Part shown: in pieces, positions 19,872 to 32,262 of the stretch
Layout of the letters: every line of letters begins with the position of its first letter
Position numbering within the stretch: position 1 is the stretch's first letter
Assembly (NCBI GenBank): GCA_032768795.1
Contig: CP136490.1
Location: forward strand, 1,240,001 to 1,304,000
Reading direction: 5' to 3'
Length of the DNA: 64,000 bases
Source: Tremella fuciformis
Lineage: Eukaryota > Basidiomycota > Tremellomycetes > Tremellales > Tremellaceae
Made by a program: the position numbers and the translations under genes
The notes under the pieces: generated by a model
What the model was told of the DNA's origin: nothing
Databases searched by the model: none
Seen by the model: only the letters and a program-made list of their open reading frames with translations

Positions 19872-22800
19872 CTAGGCCAAATCGTAATCCTCCATACCAC
19901 TCCCGGTGCCTATATCTTCGTCCCCGCTCGCATCTTCCATCCCGGAGAGACCGGAGAAGCTCGGGTGTCGATTTCTTCTCCCGTTTGCAGCCCCGTTGCC
20001 AGCAGCCGTATCCGGTCCCGCGGCAATCCCCTTGTAGGCTTTGTATTGAGACTCGGTCATCGGACTGCCGTCCGGGTTGACCGGGAGCGGGTGAGTAATG
20101 GCGCATTCTTGACCTTGTTCAGACTTGTCTGCGAAGCGTCAGCCATGGGACATTGCTTACGTCTACAACTCACGGTGTCGCGTCAGAGCGTCCAGTCTGG
20201 CAAACTTTTTGCCACAGCCCTCGCACTCGAATGGCCGCAGACCCTCATGCAAAAGCATATGCCTTTTACAATCGTGCTGGCGGGCAAAGCCAATGACAGC
20301 TGGTCGTCAGGAGGAGATCTGCCTGCCAAGTTCAAGACGTACCTTTCGGACATCCATCGTACAGACATTTGTATGGTCGCTCATCGTTATGCGATCGCAA
20401 ATGTCCTTTGAGGTTGAAATGCCTGGTGAACGTACTGCCACACCCAGGGACTGTTTGTCAATCTCACGCTTCGCGAAGACACGTTGAATGCTCACTCGGA
20501 CATCGGAAAACGCCCTCGTTTGTTCGCCGGCTCGTGCTCGCCATCTCCGTGGCAACGCTGGTCACTTTCATACGCGCCACGCGAGCTTTTGGTACTTGGA
20601 TTTGTCCTGGCAAGCCCGGTACCTGCGGCGTGGCTTGTGCTCCATCCGGCATGGGCATTCTACCCGAGTGTTGACTGAAAGACGAGCCTTGTGAGGATAT
20701 CGATAAGGCTGGGGATGGTGATCGGACCGATGACCCGGAAGAATGCCTTGAATGCGAGCCCGATCGTCCCCTGTTCATAGGAGGTAGCAATGAGCCATCA
20801 TCTGCCGTGATAGACTGCAAAAAGTCGGACGTTGAGCCTCCGGCCCCGACTCCCCACCCTGATGGCCGACCGAAATCTTCGCTCTTCGCGGCCCTTCGGT
20901 GACCCACCGGCGAAACTCCTCGCATTTTTCGCGGATCCAGATTGCCGAATGGCGAGTGAGGGGTGAGTTCGACGCCATATCCTGGCGTCCCAACGCCAGC
21001 AGCGGGATGGCTTCCTTCCGCAAAACTACGTCGTCTTGCCCCCATCGCGATAGGCGGTCCGGGAGACAGAAAAGTTTGCGTGGTAGGGCCGGCAGTATGC
21101 GGTAAGTTGAAGTTGAAAGGCGCTTGCATATCCAGATCCTGGAAAGACTGAATGCTGTACGGCGCGCTGGCGGTCCCAAGTTGCGAGGCAGATGAGGGAT
21201 TGATACCTAGGGACTGATAGAATGCAAGGGACGTCGGGGATAAGACTGGGTCGACCTGCATCGCTGCCGCCTGAGCCGTGTTCACCGCTGGAAGACGGCT
21301 TCGAGCAGCTTGTGCTTGCAGCTGGGCAAGTTGACGGGATTGCTCCAGCTGCTGCAAGAATGCAGCAGGATCGAATGCCCCACTTGAAGTATCCGGCTGA
21401 TCCTGACCAGGTAATTGACGGGGATCTAGCGTCGCTGCTGGGGCATTTTGCGTGCTCTGCTCCTCCACCAAGCCAGCTCGCCAAGTGTCGATCGCTTGAA
21501 ATTGGCTCCCATCGGCCTGCAAACCGGCGTTCTGCTGGTTTGCTGCAGTAGCTGCCATCATCGCAAACATCGCTTGACGATCGAACATCTCCCATCCGGC
21601 TGTACCCATCTGAGAGTCGGACTTAGCCCGTGGTCGCATCTGGTTCTGCCGCAGGTGGTCTCCAAGGTTGACTTGCGCTGTGCTGGCGCCAAAGTCATTG
21701 GTCTGTTGCGCGGGTGATCCCTGATTCGACATTCGAGGGGAAATTGCTCCGCTATCATGAGATGGCGTTCGTGCCATCCCGTGAGGCTGAGGGGAGGGGA
21801 CTTGGAACGATTGGGGCTGGTCGCCTTGTTGACCCTGACCGGGCTGTTGAGCCATGTTGCGCCGCAAAGCCGCATCGAAGAGACCTCGTCCGTCTTTGAG
21901 CCCGCTGATCGGCGTACTAGGCTGGATGTAGATCTGCGGCCCGTCGGCATTAGGGGCGATCGGGCTGATGCCCATCATGCCAGACAAATGCTCGAGAGCA
22001 GGATTTGCAGGAGGCAGAAGACCGCCTGCGCCGCTCGAAGTGCCCAAGACATTGTGCATGATCCCTTGTGGAGGATGATTGTTTGGATTTGATGTGTTGA
22101 TGTGGGGCAGAGCTGGTGATGCGTTCGCTTGTTGGCCTGGGATGATGAGAGCAGGCGGCGACTGCGCCTTGTTCAAGAATGGCGAGCCGGAAGTCGCAGA
22201 GTGGAAGCTCGGTGCCGGTGAAGGAGTATGGGCTGGCGGTACGAAGGGGCTTGCCGATCCAGAGGCGTTCTGCGAGCCGGCATGAGGGTCGAAATTTGAG
22301 TCTGGGGTGAAGTTGTTTTGCACATCCAGGGGTTGCTCGAAAGGAGTCGCAGAACGCGACGAGGCATTCGAGATGCTGTAGATGAGCTGACGAAAGGCGA
22401 GGGGAACACGTCACTCACATTCTCTCCAGCTCGTTAAGCTGCTCCTGGTCCGACATGAGCATGTTCTCTCCATTCCACTGCATGGGATCCGGATTTGTTC
22501 CTCCATTACTGTTGATGAAGTCCTGCTCCCACCCGCTCTGCGGGGTGTTACCCATGTCGGGTATTGAGAAGGGGGAGTTTTGCTGAAATATGAAGCTGTC
22601 CGATCCGCCAGAATGTGGGATCTCAAAGCCAGCCGATCCCGGATCAAATTGGCCAGGCAAACCCTGTGGAGGGTACTGTGCCCATTGCTCGTACTGCTGC
22701 TGCTGCTGCTGCTGCTGAGGAGGAGCAGTGTACTGTGGCGGCGGTAGTGGGGATGGTTGATTGTCTCGCGGGAACATGATGTCACCAATGGACTGGTACT

Positions 22801-23254
22801 GCCCATTGGGATGTGCCGGGGGAGATTGCTTGGGTCCGCCCTTGGGAGCTGTCGCGATGAGAGTGCTCGAGCTCTCGGGATCGAAGGGAAACGAGTCTTG
22901 TCGCTGTGCGTGTTCGGCCATAAGTCGTCCCGTCTGGCTGCCACTGCGTTGATGATGAGGTAGACCAGGTGCTGGTGACCCGCCTACGTGTATCCCCTGC
23001 ATTCTCCCTGTGACGCTCGCCGAACTCTCTGTCCTCTCCCTCATCGAGCGCATCGACGCGTTGCTCCCCCTCCGATGAAGCTGGCCCGGCTCGTCGTAGA
23101 CATTGTCGGTGATGAAAGGGTTATTGTTGGGCTGGGCATTGACGGCGTTGAGATGTTGTTGGAATGAGCCGGTCGAGTTGGCCGAGGAAGATCGCCTGCC
23201 TGCCTGTTGGGCGTGGAAGAACTCGTCAAACGATGGTTCTGGGGGAACCGACAT
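19872..23254 (-). CDS. CRZ1: Crz1-like C2H2 zinc-finger transcription factor
   Basis: Calcineurin-responsive regulator of ion, cell-wall and stress genes. Five exons close in frame (1,068 aa): 23254-22419, 22375-20496, 20450-20343, 20299-20174, 20128-19872. The long N-terminal part is disordered, rich in Gln, Ser and Pro, and includes eight consecutive Gln. Three zinc fingers follow near the C-terminus: [19 protein letters not shown], then CLYDGCP...[12 protein letters not shown], then [17 protein letters not shown]. The second finger has an insert with HDC-K-RH spacing typical of Crz1. The start is taken at [13 protein letters not shown] (context gccATG); an upstream in-frame region up to 23443 is open but without better support. 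SP-rich stretches and Ser-rich SRR patches would suit dephosphorylation-controlled nuclear entry, but no certain calcineurin docking motif could be fixed. Confidence 0.86.
22694..22717 (-). repeat. CAG/CTG microsatellite encoding poly-Gln
   Basis: Eight uninterrupted CTG units on the plus strand encode eight Gln in the Crz1-like activation region. The tract is pure, so length variation between strains is likely. Confidence 0.9.
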
Positions 23255-23970
23255 GGCGCCCAGATCTGTAGTCACCTTATTTCCCGGGTACCTGTCAAAC
23301 GTGACGAGTGTTGCAGACCAGAGGGATCGGAGACGGTCGAGGGATGGATCGGTCTCCCGTGAATAGGTTAATGACGGGTCGAGCGAGGCGAGTGGGCCCT
23401 CCCCTCCCGGTCTCCTTTGCCCCGCCGGGTTGATGGCGAGCAAGCCGCTAGCTGGTTTGGTTTACAAAGGATGGCCGCGACCGATGAGACGAGCTAGGCG
23501 TGCAGCGCCTCTTGCACGGGGGAGGCGAGGTATGTATAGGATTGAAGGAGACGATGCAAAAGAGCGAGGCAGAAAGGCAAGCCGAATGCTATCCCAATGA
23601 ACTAACTCGTGTCGGCCTTGCTAAGTAAGTCAGAGACTAAGTCGGAAAGAGAGGCGGCGGCGGCGGCGAAACGGAACCTCTTCCCTCTTGGATCCCTCGG
23701 CTTACCCTGACCGACCGGAACCCCTGACCACACGGACACAGCCGGAACATGGCTTACGTAACTCAACTGGCTCGGACCCACGCGGCCACAAAGGGGCTTC
23801 ATATTGGGGCTCCGCTCGACTCGCCTATCGGTGCATGCGGGTCTCACATCTCTGCCCTTCTCTCTCCTCTTCATACCTCGTTGCCCATCTCGAGAGCGAA
23901 ACTCGACAGTCCTTATCCCACTTGCGAAGCACATCTCTCATTTGATTATCACCACACTTCCACATCCAAG
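23255..23970. other. divergent promoter of Crz1-like and dipeptidase genes
   Basis: No separate gene is supported. The frame upstream of the Crz1-like start stays open to 23443 and may be leader. The plus-strand side carries C/T-rich sequence before ATG 23971. Confidence 0.4.
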
Positions 23971-25987
23971 ATGGCAGACCCCAAATTCCTCAAGTACGTC
24001 GACGAGCACCAGGAGGATTACATCGACCGCCTCGCAAAGGCTGTAGAGATCCCCTCGTGAGTCCACTCGTTCGCATGAGCTGCATGCATATCACTTTTCG
24101 GAGCCGTCTTAGACTCTCCCTGATACTGTATGATGGACTTGCTGACTCTGACAGGGTGTCCGGCAATATCGAGTGGGCGCATCTCCTCGTCAACTTATCA
24201 GTGCTGACCTGACAGCTACAACAAAGATGTCTTCGCCATGGCCGATTTCATGCACGACCAGCTGATCGCCCTGGGATGCACCGCAGAGAAGCGCCCAATT
24301 GGCACGCACAAGCTGTCAGGCAAGGAGATCGACCTGCCTCCCATCGTCATTGGACAGATTGGCAATGACCCAAAGAAGGCGAGTTCAATCTCCTCCCCGC
24401 CAGGCCGCCCACCTCCTTTCACTGCTGAAGCATGTAGCGAACGGTCCTCATTTACGGTCATTACGATGTTCAGCCCGCCCTGAAAGAAGACGGATGGCTG
24501 TATGAGCCGTTCAAGCTCACACCTGACCCGAAGGGAACGGGAAAGCTCTATGGCCGAGGCTCGACCGATGACAAGGGTCCCGTGATGGGCTGGCTCAACG
24601 TCCTCGAGGCGCACAAAGCGCTTGGTCTGGACTTGCCTGTAAGCTTCACCTTGCGTCCACACGCAGGTCAGGCTTATGCGTGAAGGTCAACATCAAGTTC
24701 TGCTTTGAGGGCATGGAGGAGAACGGCTCGGAGAACCTGGACCAGTTCATCGAGTCTGAGAAGAATGGCTTCTTCGCAGGCTGTGACTGCATGTGCATTT
24801 CAGGTAAGACCTCCTCGATGGACAACATCACTCTGCTGATTTCAGACAACTACTGGCTCGGCACAAAGACACCTTGCTTGACATACGGCACCCGAGGTAT
24901 CACCTACTACGAGATCCGAGTCTCCGGCCCAGACAGGGACCTGCACTCTGGAGTCTTTGGTGGAATGATCAACGAGCCCATGACCGATCTCATCACTCTG
25001 AGCAAGTTTACCAGTGCGAGTCTGAGCAAATGCTGACAGCTCAGTGTCGAAGCTTGTCACACCGCAGGGCGAGATCCTCGTCCCTGGTGTCAAAGAGATG
25101 ATCGCCCCTGTCACGGATGATGAGAGGGCCAAATTCGAGGCTATTCACTTCGAGCTATCGGATGTGCACGACTCGATGGGCGGAGATGTGACTATTTCCG
25201 AGGACAAGGTGGAAGTGGTAAGTCCAATTTTTGCACACGAAGTCATTGCTAATCCTCGACAGCTCATGGGCCGAATGCGCAACCCTTCCCTCTCCCTGCA
25301 CGGTATCGAGGGAGCCTTCTGTAAGCTTATGCGCGCGGCGATCAACCTGGACTGACTGGCAGATTCTGTCGGCTCGAAAACTGTCATCCCTTGCTCTGTG
25401 AAGGGTGTGTTCGTTCCATCGAGACTCTTCGGATCTTGCTGACTCCCAGGGAAATTCTCGATCCGCCTTGTACCCAACCTCACGGTGAAGGAGACCACCG
25501 ATTGTGTCGTCAACTACCTGAACGCCGAGTTCAAGAAGCTCGGCTCGAAGAACAAGTGCGAGGTGATCATGACGCATGGAGGAGAGCCTTGGAAGGCGAG
25601 TTAGCTGAATCTTACTCGGTGCGAAGCTGACCATTCAGACTGACCCCAATGTACGCATGCCAGTGATCTTGCATGCGGGACTGACTAGCAGCACTTCTCT
25701 TACCGCGCCGCTCAGAAAGCGACAGAGACGGTCTACGGGCAGACTCCCGACTACACCCGGGAAGGAGGCTCCATTCCGATCATCATTGACTTTGCCAACA
25801 TTCTCGGCCTCAATGTGCTTCTCCTGCCTGTTGGCCGAGGAGACGACGGTGCTCACTCTACGAACGAGAAGATTGACACGGACAACTACATCAGGGTATG
25901 TCCCTCCGTCTGATGGGAACTCAGCTCACATATCAGGGCACCAAGCTGCTGGGCTCGTACCTCTACGAGCTTGCCAGTGCTCAATGA
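23971..25987 (+). CDS. DUG1: Cys-Gly metallodipeptidase, M20 family (Dug1-like)
   Basis: Cytosolic di-zinc/manganese peptidase that splits Cys-Gly during glutathione breakdown. Thirteen exons total exactly 1,440 nt (479 aa), the usual family length. Features in order: [21 protein letters not shown] at the start, IPSVSGNIDYNKDVF across an 18-nt exon (24155-24172), metal ligand [18 protein letters not shown], the [12 protein letters not shown] segment, and [18 protein letters not shown]. Then come [17 protein letters not shown]-like YTREGGSIP, and the last ligand GAHSTNEK. Introns include two GC-AG types (24379-24437 and 25596-25638, both donor GCGAGT), one of only 31 nt (25014-25044) and a 12-nt exon (25639-25650). 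The gene is convergent with the Oca4-like gene, leaving only 34 bases between stops. Confidence 0.93.
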
Positions 25988-26021
25988 GTGGTTCTCTTTT
26001 GGTCTTCTATATTCGCGTCGA

Positions 26022-27644
26022 TCATGCATATCCTGCCAGATCCAATGCGGAGATATACTGTGAAGCCGGCTGATCGTCGTCTTCGTCCTCCTCATCCTCT
26101 TCGTCATCGTCATCGTCATCAATGGTGTCTTCATCCATGTCCTCGTCGTCCCCGTCCATCACTTCATCGTCCTCCTCTCCGGTCAGATCCCTATCTCGGC
26201 TGATGGGAGACATGGTGAGGACAAGCTTGTCCTCCGTTCCGTCCGAGCTGGGTTCGCGGCTCATCATCGAGCTCGTAGTCTCGGATTGGGGGCCTGATCG
26301 GCTCTCTGGCGACATGGACTCGATAGTCGGGTGGCGGGAGAAACTGACGATCCGGCCCAGTCCCGCAGGACGTCTGTCCTCTGGTATAGTCGAAGCATCT
26401 CTCAGTTCCGCCACTTGAGGAGAAACCCCAATCTCGGCAGACCGGCTGGACGACGGCACTGCCAATTGAGCGACCGAGGGCTGCTGTAGGGAGGGCTGAG
26501 TCGATGCTGATGGAGTCGAGCCGATGATGGCGCTCACTGCGGCGGATAAGCTGGCCATTTGGTTTTGACCAGTGATGGGCAGCTCGTCCGCCACCACAGC
26601 GGCTGGCGACCTCTCCTGCGAGCTTTTGATGACGGGCACATCGCGCCTGGAGGAGACTCTGCTAAGCGCAGGACCAGAGCCGGGACTGAGAGCATGCGAG
26701 GGCGAAACCGCCTGGCCACTTCCGGGGGATGTCGTCCCTCCGCCCGCTTGGGCTCCAGGTGGCAGAGCAGGGAAGACGAGGCGCATACTGGGATGTTTGC
26801 GCGCCGTAAGCGGATGTGGGAAGGGCATTCCCGGCGGGGCCGGGGAGGGCGAAGCGGCGGAGGATGCCGATAAAGATGTAGTCCTGTCTTTCTCTTTGGC
26901 GATTGAGACAGCTGAGGCGCCCGACCGCTCGCGCTCCCTGCCCGAAGGCCCCGCTGTGCCGTGAGAGATGGTGCTTGTCCGACTGAGCGATGCGCCAGTC
27001 GACGACTGTGCCCCAGACGCAACGCTTTGGACTAAAGAGGCCGCAGCTGGGATAACAGGTGGGGAGGGCCATAGCCACGAGGGGTACGGCGGAGGTGGCA
27101 GAGTGAAGGGCGCATCGTTGGCATTGGCAGTCGCGGCAAAAGTCGTCAAGAAGGGAAGCAGCGGCAGCTCGTCGTAATCGGGCTCGAATCGCTTGATCTC
27201 AGAGACGATGCTGTCCGTGGACCATCCCTGAAGTTTGCGCAGACAGGCGACCACAAGCGTGGTGTGCGAGATTCCATCGACGTCGGCCAAGTAGAGCGGG
27301 TACGCCGTAGGATCCAGTACGACCTTGAGCACCTCCGCTACTTCCGTCCGACCCATGCCGAGCTTCTCGTTCATCTCGTCCGCTTTAACCCAGCGCACGT
27401 CCACACCGGCCTTGCTAGCCCACACGAAGAAGGGGTCGGCATCCTTGAGCGGTTTCTTGCGCAGGACGACGGCTGTCTTGAGTCGCAAGCGGCGGCAGAA
27501 GGTAAAGTTGCGCTCGCAGGGGATCGAGCCTCGGTAGAGGACGTCGGCAGCTTTGTTGCTGCTACCACTGGCGCTGGTGCTGGCGCTGGGAGGGTAGGGG
27601 ACAGCTACGATGGAGAAGTGGAATGGCGGCGTGAGCATGAGCAT
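26022..27644 (-). CDS. Oca4-like protein, inactive tyrosine-phosphatase fold
   Basis: Single exon, 540 aa from the first ATG of the conserved block (MLMLTPPFHFSIVAVPYPP). The frame is open further up to 27731, but only through a GTG, and an acceptor-like tacag there leaves room for an upstream exon. The N-terminal 200 residues follow the Siw14/OCA dual-specificity phosphatase fold: LYRGSIPCERNFTFCRRLRLKTAVVL, then YPLYLADVDGISHTTLVVA, then CLRKLQGWS. The HCxxGxxR catalytic loop is replaced by ADVDGISHT near residue 121, so the nucleophilic Cys and the Arg are missing; this matches the Oca4 type thought to act in a complex controlling inositol-pyrophosphate or stress signalling. The rest is disordered and Ser/Pro-rich, and the tail is strongly acidic (poly-Asp/Glu). 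Confidence 0.8.
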   Translation of the reverse strand: MLMLTPPFHFSIVAVPYPPSASTSASGSSNKAADVLYRGSIPCERNFTFCRRLRLKTAVVLRKKPLKDADPFFVWASKAGVDVRWVKADEMNEKLGMGRTEVAEVLKVVLDPTAYPLYLADVDGISHTTLVVACLRKLQGWSTDSIVSEIKRFEPDYDELPLLPFLTTFAATANANDAPFTLPPPPYPSWLWPSPPVIPAAASLVQSVASGAQSSTGASLSRTSTISHGTAGPSGRERERSGASAVSIAKEKDRTTSLSASSAASPSPAPPGMPFPHPLTARKHPSMRLVFPALPPGAQAGGGTTSPGSGQAVSPSHALSPGSGPALSRVSSRRDVPVIKSSQERSPAAVVADELPITGQNQMASLSAAVSAIIGSTPSASTQPSLQQPSVAQLAVPSSSRSAEIGVSPQVAELRDASTIPEDRRPAGLGRIVSFSRHPTIESMSPESRSGPQSETTSSMMSREPSSDGTEDKLVLTMSPISRDRDLTGEEDDEVMDGDDEDMDEDTIDDDDDDEEDEEDEDDDQPASQYISALDLAGYA

Positions 27645-27731
27645 GACATGTCCGGCGACGCCAGTCGTCTCGCGGGCCACCTCCCGGTCGATGCACGCCT
27701 CGATGGAGGACCGCTCTTGCTGTATTTGCAC

Positions 27732-28073
27732 GTGTGGTCAGGATGTAAGTTCAGAAGAGGGAGGTAGATCTCCGTTTGGTCCCCCGTAGCATTAGCTCAG
27801 GGACGGAGGACACGCCGATTCCGTCATGCCCCCCTTGGCAGAAAACGAAAAAGGCCGGGGAATGAAAACATACTGTCAATTCGCATCCATATCCTCATCC
27901 CGTACGGCATATCGCTCGCATACCGCCCCTCTCGAGCCTCTCCACGTTCTTTACACGCCCAGACATGACCCACCTAGACCGCTAGATACGCGTAAAGAGT
28001 CGTCTCGACACCACACAGCGGGCGGACCCATCTTGGAAGGGCGGCACTGCCTCTCTGCGCAACCTCGCCCGCC
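27732..28073. other. divergent intergenic region
   Basis: This lies between the Oca4-like and disordered-MDR genes. No coding sequence is supported, and it probably contains both promoters. Confidence 0.4.
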
Positions 28074-31000
28074 ATGCCCAAACCGACTTTTATGCAGTCG
28101 GTGCTACGCAAGCCCACCCGCTCGTATGCGATCTCGGGCTACTCCCCATGGGCAGACTACGATGAGGACCCGCAAGAGCCTTACCGCCCGCCGTCGAGGT
28201 ATACGGCGGCGTACGACCAGGGCGTATACCAGGGATACCGATACGCCCCGGCCGCCCCGGGTCAACCCCAAGCCGGGCCTTCTCGCCCCTCGTCGTCCAT
28301 GTCCAAGACCCGCAAGAGCGGCCCCAGATCCACAGTCAGCGAGACAGACCATTCGGAAGTACGGGACGAGCGCACGGCAGGAACGCGGTTCCCGAAGGCT
28401 GCGAGACGAGTGCAGAGTCATGTCACTTTGACAAGGGAGGGCGAAGTCATCCATACCCCTACGGGCGTCGATGGTCAGCCAGTGCGAAGTACTACGGTCA
28501 AAAAGAAGAAGAAGAAACCCCGGTCGGCTCTAGACGGTAGTGAAGATGGCGGTTCCATACTGGAAGAACGATATCGAGCGGGATCGCCGGCGCCGATGTC
28601 TGCCGTCCAATCACGCAGACGACGGACGCATTTCGACTCGATGGACTCCTCGATGGACTCGTCATTACTCTCAGTAGACCGAATGCCGCCCCTCGACCCG
28701 CCGAGGACCGCGGACAGAGGCGGCAGCTCGTCGAGCACTTCGTCGCCAGTGCCGCCCCTGTCGCCAAAAAGGGACACACCCACGCCGGATCGAAGCTCGC
28801 CTGCTCGTGTCAAGAGCCCGTCAAAACACTTCGCAGACGCTCGTCCGTCCATGCCTACACCGTCTAGTTCGCAATCATCCACTCATGTTCCGCAATCTCA
28901 GCCAAATCCTCGCTCAGATCCCATGCCACCTCCTCCAGTCGAACCGCAAAGACGGTCTAGGACTCGATTGCAACCAGCCGTAGTGGTACCTCCTATGGGC
29001 GATGGTGAGACCGACGAGGAGAACGAGGCATTCTACACACCTCGCGGATCCATGGATCAGCCACGCTCCTCCCTTCCCACTCCAATCCGTGTCTCCTCAT
29101 TACCAGTGCTCCAGGAATCGTCGCCAATGACCCCCAGCATCGCGCCGCCATCACTTGCACTTCAGCCCCCAACGCCGGCGGCATTGTCCGAGTCGGACAC
29201 CACGCCGTTTCAGTTGCAGTCGTCACATTTGGGAGACAATCTCCGTCCTCAATTCGCCTCAGTGCCCTTCCCAAGACCTGCCACGATTCCGGTCGAGATG
29301 CCAGCATCCCCTCCACCAGACGATGACGTTGAAAGCGCGCATGGCCAGGTCGGATCTGACGAGGATGAGGAGTCTGAGCGCTTGGGCGGCCCCAATCTAT
29401 CTCGTCCGACGAGCCGTACTGGCTCTCACTCCAGGCAAGCCTCATTCTCTCGCTATTCCAATGCTGGTGCCTCACACAGCAAACCCCCTTCGACTGCCAG
29501 GTCAGGCTCAGTTGGCCGGCCAGCTTCATCCATCGACGGGCGACCAGCTCCAAGCGTACAGTCCCGTCGATCTTCCAAGGCTTACGATGACTTTGTGGTC
29601 CATAGGCGAGAGTCCATGCCCGCTGCTGCAGATCGCTCTTATGCCGGATCGATGTACGAGGGCAGTGTCAGAAGTGCCAATAGTGGATTTGGCAAGGGAG
29701 GGTGGGCGGCCGCCCATGCGCACGCAAAGCCGGGTCCGAGTTCGCCTGTCATCATGTATATGCCGGAGAGCGGGACAAACGACGGATGGGCCGATTTCCA
29801 GATTCCTCCTCCGCCTCCCAAGCCATCGCGTTTCACCCCGCTGCCTGCCGGCAGCGTGCCATTGTCTTTCGACAAGCTGACAAATGGATCGAGGCTGAAG
29901 GGCTCTAGTGCTGGCGGGAGTCAGACTGATAGTCGACTGCGGAGGATCAACCAGGCCGAGACTGCCAGCAGTCCGAGTCAGTACTCGCAGGCTTCAGCTC
30001 ATGAGCCTAGTCGCAGCTATGCCAGCCATGGACCATCACCTCTCGCGAACATACAAGATCAGTCACCAGATCTGTCAGGCCTCCAGCGAGGCAACGAGTT
30101 TCCCAGCATGCCACCTGCAGGCGAACAAGAGGACTCGGACTCTGACGAGGAGGAATACGATCTGCCCAAGCCAAGCCGGTCCTACCTCCACACAGGTCAC
30201 GATTCTCCTGGTTCGGCTGGGTATGACGGCTCCAACACTCCGGACGATGAGGTGCAGACAGAGTACACCCCAGAAGGCTCGCCACCAGAACAAGAGGCTT
30301 TCCAGCGGTCGAATCTTCCTCCTCCTCAACCCATTGCACTACCCGAAGCCCGCTATCCGCCCCCTCCCTCCTCGCGGCCATCGTCGGCTATGAGTCGCGC
30401 GCGTCCCAAATCCGCCATGGACGGCTTGATTCGTTCACCATTCATGAACCCCCATCAGATTGCCAGACCAATGTCCGTCATGTCTATCTCCAGCCGACCG
30501 CAGTCGCCCAGAAACTTCCACCCTCCCAGCTTCCTCAATCCCGACACGATTACTTTCCTCCCCGAGATGTCAGCTGAAGATTCCAACCGAACATATATCC
30601 CGGACGAACACCCTCCTCGACCGCCCAAATCCGTCAAGCGAGCGCAGAGCGTGTTCGGTGGCTTGTCCGGCGGGACTCGAAGCTCGAATGGAGACTCAGA
30701 GGCTTTGGACCAGGTTGGCGAACTTCCCCCGAGGCGGTCCAAGTCGGCTCTCGGTTTCCGTATGTCTGGCTCCAATTGGGAGGGTAGCAGTTCGTACGGC
30801 GAGGGGGGCGGCGTATTGATGGAGTCCCATGGGAGAGATGCCGAAGCGAAAGGTTACTCTACTCTGATTCTCCCTGCTGGCGCCTATCGTCCTGCTGCAG
30901 ACCCCTTGAAGCTGGTCTCGACCGTCAATACCTCGGCACTGAGAATGCCACATGCCACCATGGCGGCCATCACGCTTGCCAGTCTGGTCAACACCGATAC

Positions 31001-32123
31001 GCCCGCGCATCTGCGACACCAGTTCGCCCCGCCAGTCGATTTCAGCTCGCACCTCCCTCCGCCGCCGAAAGTCGGTGCCAAGGAGGTGTTGATACACGTG
31101 CACGCGGTAGCTCTCGATGATGCCGACGTCCGTGCGCTTGATCACAAGAATCGCGGGGACATCGGTCGTTGGGTTCCTGGAAGAAGCTTTGTCGGGAGAT
31201 GTATGATGGTCGGAACAGAGGAGAAGGAGATTGTCCGGGGCGACCTGGTGATGGGGCTCATGGACCTGCGCAAGGTCAGTCGGCTGGATGATATGTGGAG
31301 CCACAGCTGATGACGCAGAGCGGGGCCCTCGCCGAGTATGCCCTCATCGACCGGCGGCATGTCTCCCGGATCCCATATCCGACTTCGCTGTCTCTCGAGC
31401 AACTCGCCCTCCTTCCGCTACAAGGTGTGCCTACAGCCCGCATCGTTCGTACACGCTTGGTCCGCCACTCGCGGGCCATCATCGCCAATGCTCACAATGG
31501 TATCGGGGCTCTCGTGTGTCAAGAGATGTCCAGAGCCGGGGTGAACGTGACGGCCGTCATCGTCGGCGGAGACGGACATCACGAGGCGCAGGTCGCATGC
31601 ATGGCGCACGGTGCTCGAGGCGTCTTGACGGGCTCCTTGGCGGGAGTCTTGAACACCTTCGAAGACTCATCTTGGGATTTCGTCATGGACTTTGGCAGTC
31701 GAGGCCAAGTCATCGACATTGCCCGCCGAGTCTTACGCGATGGCGGAACGTGAGTTCACCCACATCTGGTTGAAGCTCGAAACGCTGACGTGCAGGTTCG
31801 TTTCTGTCGGCAGTGTTGACCCGTCCTCGCCAAACGGACCCGCGCCTCCGCCCTTCCCGACGCGTCGCTCGTCAGGCTTCAAATCCCTTCGAGCGGCATT
31901 TTCCAAGCGGAAGGATTCCAAACATGTCACGGTCCTGCACTTTCCCCCTGCGGGCACTGGCGAGCCCGAGGTGGATGCGAGCGGGATGGACCTGCGTGAC
32001 GTGCTTGAGGAGCCGTGCATGTCGACATTGCGGCCGGTTGCGGGCCGTATCTGGCCATTTGAGCAGGCGAGGGAGGCCTTCCGGTCGATGGGCGAGGGGA
32101 CCGTGGTCAGGATCATCAACTAG
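28074..32123 (+). CDS. long disordered protein with C-terminal MDR (alcohol-dehydrogenase-like) domain
   Basis: 1,319 aa in three exons: 28074-31274, 31319-31749, 31796-32123 (total divisible by three). The start context gccATGcc is good. Residues 1 to about 980 are low-complexity, rich in Ser, Pro and Arg, with a KKKKKK patch near 143 and many SRP and SRPxS motifs of the kind phosphorylated by basophilic kinases. From about residue 985 the sequence becomes a folded GroES/MDR type: VLIHVHAVALDDADVRALD, GRSFVGRCMMVG, VRGDLVMGL, then a Rossmann segment AIIANAHNGIGALVCQEM in the place of the usual dinucleotide loop. It ends WPFEQAREAFRSMGEGTVVRIIN, the typical MDR end. Zinc ligands are not seen. 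It may be a scaffold rather than an enzyme; cellular role unknown. Confidence 0.8.
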
Positions 32124-32262
32124 GGGGAATGGAGATCATGGACAATTGTACGAGCACAGAGTATGAGGGCGAACATTATCATCGTTGGACAATTATAGTG
32201 TTATAGATACTCATACAACGTTGTAGCGTCTACGAACATGGCATGATTGTGTAGAGACAGAG

